From Linnemannia schmuckeri (lineage: Eukaryota; Mortierellomycota; Mortierellomycetes; Mortierellales; Mortierellaceae), in the NCBI GenBank assembly GCA_029449235.1, contig JANATG010000002.1:4526001-4590000 (forward strand): a DNA stretch of 64,000 bases, given 5' to 3'. The translations under genes were made by a program, and so were the position numbers. The notes under the pieces were generated by a model. It searched no databases and had not been told where the DNA came from. It saw only the letters and a list, made by a program, of their open reading frames with translations. Positions 58,428 through 64,000 of the stretch are shown here, piece by piece. Numbering within the stretch: position 1 is the stretch's first letter; each line of letters starts with the position of its first letter.

Positions 58428-61400
58428 ATGGACAACGCCAGTCTCTACTCGCAGGTCCAGCCATGCGCCTTTGGTGCCGAGCTTAAAGTACGTCTCAGCA
58501 TATGTTTCCTCGCTTGCAATATCGATATCATGTTAAACTGATGACAGAAGGATACAGTGTGAAGGCTGTATGTATTGCCCAAGACTCAAAGTGAGAGCAG
58601 TTAACTGCTGACGCGCACAGACAGGCAGACAGAAATGACTAATGATTGTTTTCTATCCATTTTCTCCAATTGGTCTTGCGCCTTGTTCATTACGACTTAC
58701 CCCCTTATAATAGGATCAAATACCGACAATCAACCAACATCTCGTCAATGGCATATCGTTTTTGAACGAGTTTAGAGATTTTTGCAAGGAGAGGGCCAAC
58801 ATCGAACGGGATTACGCTCACCGGATTGAGGCGCTTGTTCGAAAATATCAACACAAAAAGGAGAAAAAGAATGCCCACACCACTCAGAACGGAGGTGTCC
58901 CTGCCTCACCTTTGGAGCCTGACTTTGACCCTACTCTCAATGACGGAACGTATGTGCAGCTCCAAGAATATGACGCACAAGAAATGAGAGCACGGCAATT
59001 GGTTTCTTGAGAGAGTCAGCAACCATAAAGCTGACCTTGCGCGCGCATCTTCTTGCAAAATGCTGGATTTCACTTTTTTAGAACTACTTCCAGAGCATGG
59101 ACGTCTATCTTGAACGACACGGAGGCGCTTTCACGGGACAGACAGCAATTCTCAGAAAACCTTATTTCCAAAGTCTATGACCCACTCAAGGTTTTAGCTA
59201 CCAAGAAAGACGAGGCGCGCAAGAAGGTAACCGGTACTCTCTGTCCTACTACGTAACGGATTATTGACTTATCAATCTGACGATCATACTAAAGTCAATA
59301 TTTATATGGTTTGCTCATTAATTACGGAATAGCATGTCCAATTTGCACAAAAACTGCTCGCGGAACGTGAAAAATCTGCTCAGGAACGCGACAAGGCAAA
59401 GGCCAAATACGACGCCAGCTGTGAAGAGGTCGAGAACTCGAAGCAAAAGCAGGAACGCGCCTACGATGAAAAGAACCAGGAGAAACTCAAGCGTTCGTAT
59501 TACCAGGACATTTTAGACATGAACAACAACAAGGTACGTTGAGCGTCATTATAGATACACATTCTTAGTTTATCGTTTTCTACTCTGTTTTTACACTGCT
59601 AACACGCGCCTTCATTTACAATCTACTGCTATTTAATTGAATAGAATTCGTATGTGTTAGCGCTGCATGTTCTCAACGCTCACCGCAAAAAGTACTATGA
59701 CCAGGATATCCCAGAATTGTCCAACGTAAGTGTTTTCGAAAGGAGACTATTAGTGCATTGATACGTCAAATAGACCAAACTGACTATTGATCCATCAACA
59801 CCCTTACTAGAACATGCAAGTACTGGATGAGAGCCGCATTGAAGGACTGAAGGAAATTTGGGAGGGATATATTCGTTTGGAGTCAAAGTTGAACACAGAC
59901 GCTCAGTCGCACTTGAACTCGATGATGCAGGCAGTTCAAGCAGTGGATGCCTCTGTCGACTCTGCCGTTTTTGTCCGCGCCCACCGCGCACCCTGGTCAG
60001 CTCCTCTGGATCTGCCTTTCGAATCTTCGCACATCTTCAACGACACTGTAAGTTTCCGCCATGGCCTGTTTTTTCTCACTAGATTTGAAGCACAAGGCCA
60101 CGAAAAAGTTTATTCTAATCACGTTTCTATCTTAACGAAAAATAGGAGGAGCTGGTGCTGGATGATAATGCTCGCGTGTTCTTGAGCAACAAGTTGATGA
60201 AGCTGAGAAGGAAACAAGCGCAGACCACGGTGGACATCAACAGCCGACTCAAGGACATGGAAGGGCTGTCGAATCTCAAGAATGCCTATATCGAGAACAA
60301 CAGTCTAGGCGATCCAGAAGAGGTCCAGGAGAGCATCTTGGAGGCCTCTCGGACGATCACTGTCCTTCAGACGATGAGCGCACTCTATGAGGCCGAGATC
60401 AACACAATTGTACAGACGATAGGAGGTACTGTACCAAATTGCGTGTATTCCAATGCTGCGCGTTTGTTCATTATGTCATGAGCGGAGTCCAAGGGAAACA
60501 AACAAACGGGATGTTTCATATTGGCAGAAAGGGACATGATCCTAACTGCTTTTTTTCCTTTCCTCTTCTACTGCGACTTTCCCGCTGCGTTTTTATGGTT
60601 TTCTTTGTCGTAGACACGGGAGTCCAGAACCAGCCCCATGACTTCAAGGCGGCATCGTTCACAATCCCGACGTCGTGCGACTATTGCCAATCGACCATTT
60701 GGGGCATTGCGAAACAAGGGTTTACGTGCAGGGACTGTGGGTTCAACTGTCACTCCAAGTGTGAAATGAAGGTCCCTCCCAACTGCAGTAACGTTAAGGG
60801 AGGAGCCAAGGCCCAGCGGAATTCGATCCTGGGCGGAGGTCCACCCTCGGCATCATCTCCGACCTCGACTTTTAGCACCTTGTCAAGTCTTCCACCAGAG
60901 CTTGCTCCCGCAGGAACACCGATTTCAGAACTCAAACATCGGGCCTCTCTTCGTGAATCGTCGTCACCTTCTGGCGCTCTTGCTGGTGCTGACGCAGGCG
61001 CTGCTGCTTCTACTGTTGCTGCTCGGAGTCCCCAGGCAAACCAGAGAGGTGCTCCTCAGGCTGGAACGCATGGGTCGTTGAACCAGCTGCAGGCTCATGT
61101 CATCTATGACTATGATGCTAGCAGTCCTGGCGAGCTTACTGTGCGTGTTGGCGATGTTGTCACTATCCTTGAAGGCGACGACGGTATGTTTCTTCCTCTT
61201 CTCATTTCTTTCTTTGGTTCTGTTTCGATGGGTGGTGATCAGCGTACTAATTTGACTGTACTATACGTATAAAATAGATAACTCCGGATGGGTGACGGGT
61301 CAGGTGAATGGATCGTCGGGATTGATCCCCTTGAGTTACATCGAAATGGAGCAGTTCTACGAGGCATCTAGTGAAGTAGCGCCCATACAAAAAGGTATCC

Positions 61401-62004
61401 AACTTAAGATACATATACTTGCCATTGATCGCACAAGCATACCAGTGCAAGAATGCTCAAACGACTCGCGATCTTTTTTTTCTTGCTAACGTTTCTCTTC
61501 TCTCTCCTTTATTTGTGCTAGTGCGAGTTTTGTACGACTATGATGCACAGTCCAACCTTGAGCTCACGATTCGTGAGGGGGACATTGTCGATTTGACAAG
61601 TACCGATTGCTCAGAAGGCTGGTGGGAAGGTAAGACTACGAAAGTGACATGAAAAGGTCTTTTGTTGTACGTTGTTTATGATCGCCAAAAAAAACCAGAA
61701 GAGAGACAAAGACGTTCTCCTTCTCATACGCTGCTCATGATCATACATAATAATGATGATGATGGCGGTGACGAGTGATGCCCTCTTTTATTTGTAACCA
61801 TGATCATCCTTTCTCTCTTATTTTCATTTTACTCATTGCATTGCTCTCGATTTCCTGCTCCATAATTTTTTTTTGCCGTTCTGTGTATTAATTTTTTTTC
61901 TGTTGTTTTCATTAATGACGATGATACATTTTGTGAAAAATATGATAGGTACATTGCGTGGAGTGACAGCCCAGTTCCCGGCCAACTATGTCGAGCTCAT
62001 TTGA
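58428..62004 (+). CDS. BZZ1: Bzz1-like F-BAR, C1 and double SH3 protein
   Basis: Eleven exons (58428-58487, 58714-58949, 59082-59226, 59333-59533, 59645-59725, 59811-60047, 60146-60425, 60614-61183, 61278-61394, 61522-61629, 61949-62004) encode 696 aa with every phase agreeing. Residues 1-290 are an F-BAR domain (FLNEFRDFCKERANIERDYA, SRAWTSILNDTEAL, SYYQDILDMNNNK), which bends membranes. Helical sequence follows. A C1-type zinc finger is at about 424-475 (HDFKAASFTIPTSCDYCQ, then CRDCGFNCHSKCEMKVPPNC). Two SH3 domains are at about 570-632 (VIYDYDASSPGELTV) and 643-696 (VRVLYDYDAQSNLELTIREG, then WWEG and FPANYVEL). Yeast BZZ1 has this order; it recruits Las17/WASP and drives actin assembly at endocytic sites. 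Exon 3 opening TTTSRAW was preferred over an alternative frame because it matches the family. Confidence 0.95.
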
Positions 62005-64000
62005 GCACTGAGTAGAGCGAGGGAACGGAGAACTAGCGAGAGGAAAAAACAATCCAGGGAATTTTGATCGTAATGAAAAGGACGATGGATCGTTGATTGG
62101 ACTTCTCCTTAGACTTGAACAAACAAAAACAACAGCAAAGATAACAACCACCCCTTGCAGAAGGGGATAGCTCTTGTCGGTTCGTGCGTTCCTTTTTTTT
62201 GGGGGGGGGAGGGGGGGATGTTGTTGATGATGTGCACAGGCGAACCCTTTTTTAGACCCTAGGAAAGAAACGAGACACAGGGTGGCCCATGCGAGGCTAT
62301 TTCAAGAAGAAGAAGAAGAATGGGGAACCTAACTGGTATCCCAATGAAAGATACACACTTCATTCAGATCGTCATTCGGAACCCCATTCGGTATTTAGGT
62401 GGCTGTGATCGATGAGATCCTTCGAACCCCGCAAAAATGAGAAATGAAAAATGAAAAATGAAAAATGAAAAAAACCATGATGGATTCACAGACAGTAAGC
62501 CGTACACACACACATATGCCAATTTTTTTTTTCTTATTTCTTCCAGCTTGATGTCACTTCTTTCTTCATCGCACCTTCCACGTTTTTCCCTTCTTTCGCA
62601 CTCATTGCCACCATCCATCTCTTTTGTTTCGCTCGTTCCTTTCCTGCCATCATCCTCTTCATTACCATCGCCAACTCAGTCCTTCTTCCTCTTCGTCCTC
62701 TCAACTCTGTCCCCATCTACGCTCACTACACCAGCTAAAAAAAAAGCCTTTCTACACTTTATTGCTTGTTTGTTTGTTGTACTGTACGCATACACACACT
62801 CTCTTGCCATTCTTTCTCCGTAAGCTCTTTGTTTCTGCCAGTCTCTCTTTTGTCCTCTTGTTTGCCATCTCTGCTCTCCTTCTTTTGTTTCCGTCTCCTT
62901 TCCTCCTCTACTCGACTCAACTCATAAAGAATAAGCTTGTTTGGAGAATACCCTTCTCACCGTTCCTTTCTCTACCAACACCAAACATAAACTCACACAC
63001 TTATCAGTACACACTTTCGTTACTCACACTTACGCACACTGGCCACCAAGCAGGTAACGCAATAACGCAAGCCCCCCATCGGACACAAAACAAGAAAAAT
63101 TAGCCTTTTTTTTTTTATTTCTTGGCTTCGTACGACCCACCCACAACAATCATTTTTGTTTCTTTCTTGTTTTGTGCTTTGCACTGATGACTGACTGGTG
63201 CTGACAAACACCCTTGTCAACCTAGCTTAGATCTACTTGTTTTTATTCTTTTCTGTTCTTTTTCGTGGTTATTGATGGATATATATGATAGTGATGAATG
63301 ATCATCAACAAGAAGAGTAGAGGATACTCATTCACACAGAAGAGTAGCAAAAAAACAAAGCTGCGAGCCATGAGCGCAGTGGGGATTGAAGGTGACACCG
63401 AATCGATCCATCCGGTCGAAGGTGTCTGTGGGCTGGAAGAGGGAATGACTGGTAGTGTTTGTATGTAAATTGGTGTCCTTTGATTATGTCCTCTCTCTTT
63501 CTTCCATCTCTTCTCGTCATCTACGCCCTTCAACCTTTTTTTTTTCCTCCTTTGTCCCTCTTCCCTTCCCTTCTCATCTCCTCCTCACCCCTCTCGTCTC
63601 CTGTCTCCCTTTTTCCACCGCCCTCTCCTTGAACAAAACCTTACTTAGTTTTACTCACTTGCTCCTACTCGCATATCTACTTCTTTCTTTTCTTTCTTTT
63701 CTTTCTTTCTTACTTGCTCACGTACTCACTATTCTCATACTCACATTCACATCCTCCTTTCTCTTCTACCTTTGCACAACAATTGTTACGCTTCCTTGCT
63801 TGTCCTTGCCTTTAAAAAACACACACGCACACACATACATACGTACATACATACAAACAACACACATATATTTACACTGTCTGATACTCCTACTGCTTGC
63901 TACACCTGTATGTCCTCTCCCCCTTTTCTTTGTTCACAAGCACACTCACCCATCAACGACACACATCCCCTTCCCTCAAACACATACGAACAACAAACAA
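62005..64000. other. 2-kb gene-free, pyrimidine-rich right edge
   Basis: This holds the 3' flank of the Bzz1-like gene, then long C/T-rich plus-strand DNA from about 62530 to 63000 and 63480 to 63760. A CA/TACA-type microsatellite (63812-63870) comes near the end. Open frames are low complexity. By analogy with other genes here, the pyrimidine tracts probably lead into a plus-strand gene starting beyond 64000. Confidence 0.5.
62432..62472 (+). repeat. Tandem GAAAAAT heptamer repeats
   Basis: Four to five copies of a GAAAAAT/GAGAAAT heptamer, followed by an A run. Confidence 0.85.

Noticed and set aside
62458..63103. Frames of 121 and 159 codons at the right edge
   Set aside because: Pyrimidine-tract artefacts rich in Ser, Leu and Phe.

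Overview
This window looks like nuclear DNA of an early-diverging filamentous fungus, most likely Mucoromycota/Mortierellomycotina (a Mortierella or Linnemannia relative). The assignment is inferred from protein style: many F-box/leucine-rich proteins, a NPARD aquaglyceroporin, a CHIP homologue, a YPI1/inhibitor-3 homologue and a Bzz1 F-BAR protein. Other pointers are frequent GT-AG introns (about 50-1020 nt), monocistronic genes on both strands, and A/T homopolymers plus long CT/GA tracts between genes. No sequence search was run. There is no prokaryotic, viral or intact transposon signature, no CRISPR array, and no tRNA or rRNA that I could recognise.

Layout, left to right. 0-5 kb: two tail-to-tail F-box/LRR genes, the first with an in-frame TGA. 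5-8.2 kb: gene-free, low-complexity DNA. 8.2-11.7 kb: a three-exon membrane RING-H2 E3 ligase. 12.1-14.5 kb: an unrecognised six-exon gene on the minus strand. 15.5-17.8 kb: a Ser-rich protein ending in three SPYP motifs. 18.1-18.7 kb: an F-box relic. 19.0-22.4 kb: a housekeeping cluster of YPI1-type PP1 inhibitor (minus), TRAPPC4/Trs23 and SmD1 (plus). 22.7-24.5 kb: an F-box protein fused to a DTW domain (tRNA aminocarboxypropyltransferase family). 24.9-28.9 kb: an intact F-box/LRR gene facing a dead paralogue with two in-frame TGAs and a frameshift. 30.6-32.9 kb: aquaglyceroporin. 34.3-36.7 kb: 4-coumarate-CoA-ligase-like acyl-CoA synthetase. 38.1-39.7 kb: CHIP/STUB1 (TPR plus U-box). 39.9-45.9 kb: a giant protein with a PH-like region and a long acidic minisatellite. 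47.0-47.8 kb: GatB/YqeY (Aim41-like) mitochondrial protein. 48.2-48.7 kb: a small helical protein. 48.8-51.1 kb: a polyQ protein kinase with a non-RD catalytic loop. 52.9-55.1 kb: SRA1-domain protein. 57.0-57.7 kb: ribosomal protein eL22. 58.4-62.0 kb: Bzz1-like F-BAR/C1/2xSH3 protein. 62.0-64.0 kb: gene-free and pyrimidine-rich, probably leading into a plus-strand gene beyond the right edge.

The genes do not form a biosynthetic cluster. The clearest theme is ubiquitin biology: four F-box genes or fusions, two F-box relics, one RING E3 and one U-box E3. The most unusual items are the F-box/DTW fusion, the decay of F-box paralogues by TGA codons at aligned Arg positions, the minisatellite protein whose repeat is open in several frames, and a Trs23 without the PDZ-like insertion. 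Splice sites were read by eye: exon joins were accepted only where GT/AG signals, reading phase and protein sense agreed.
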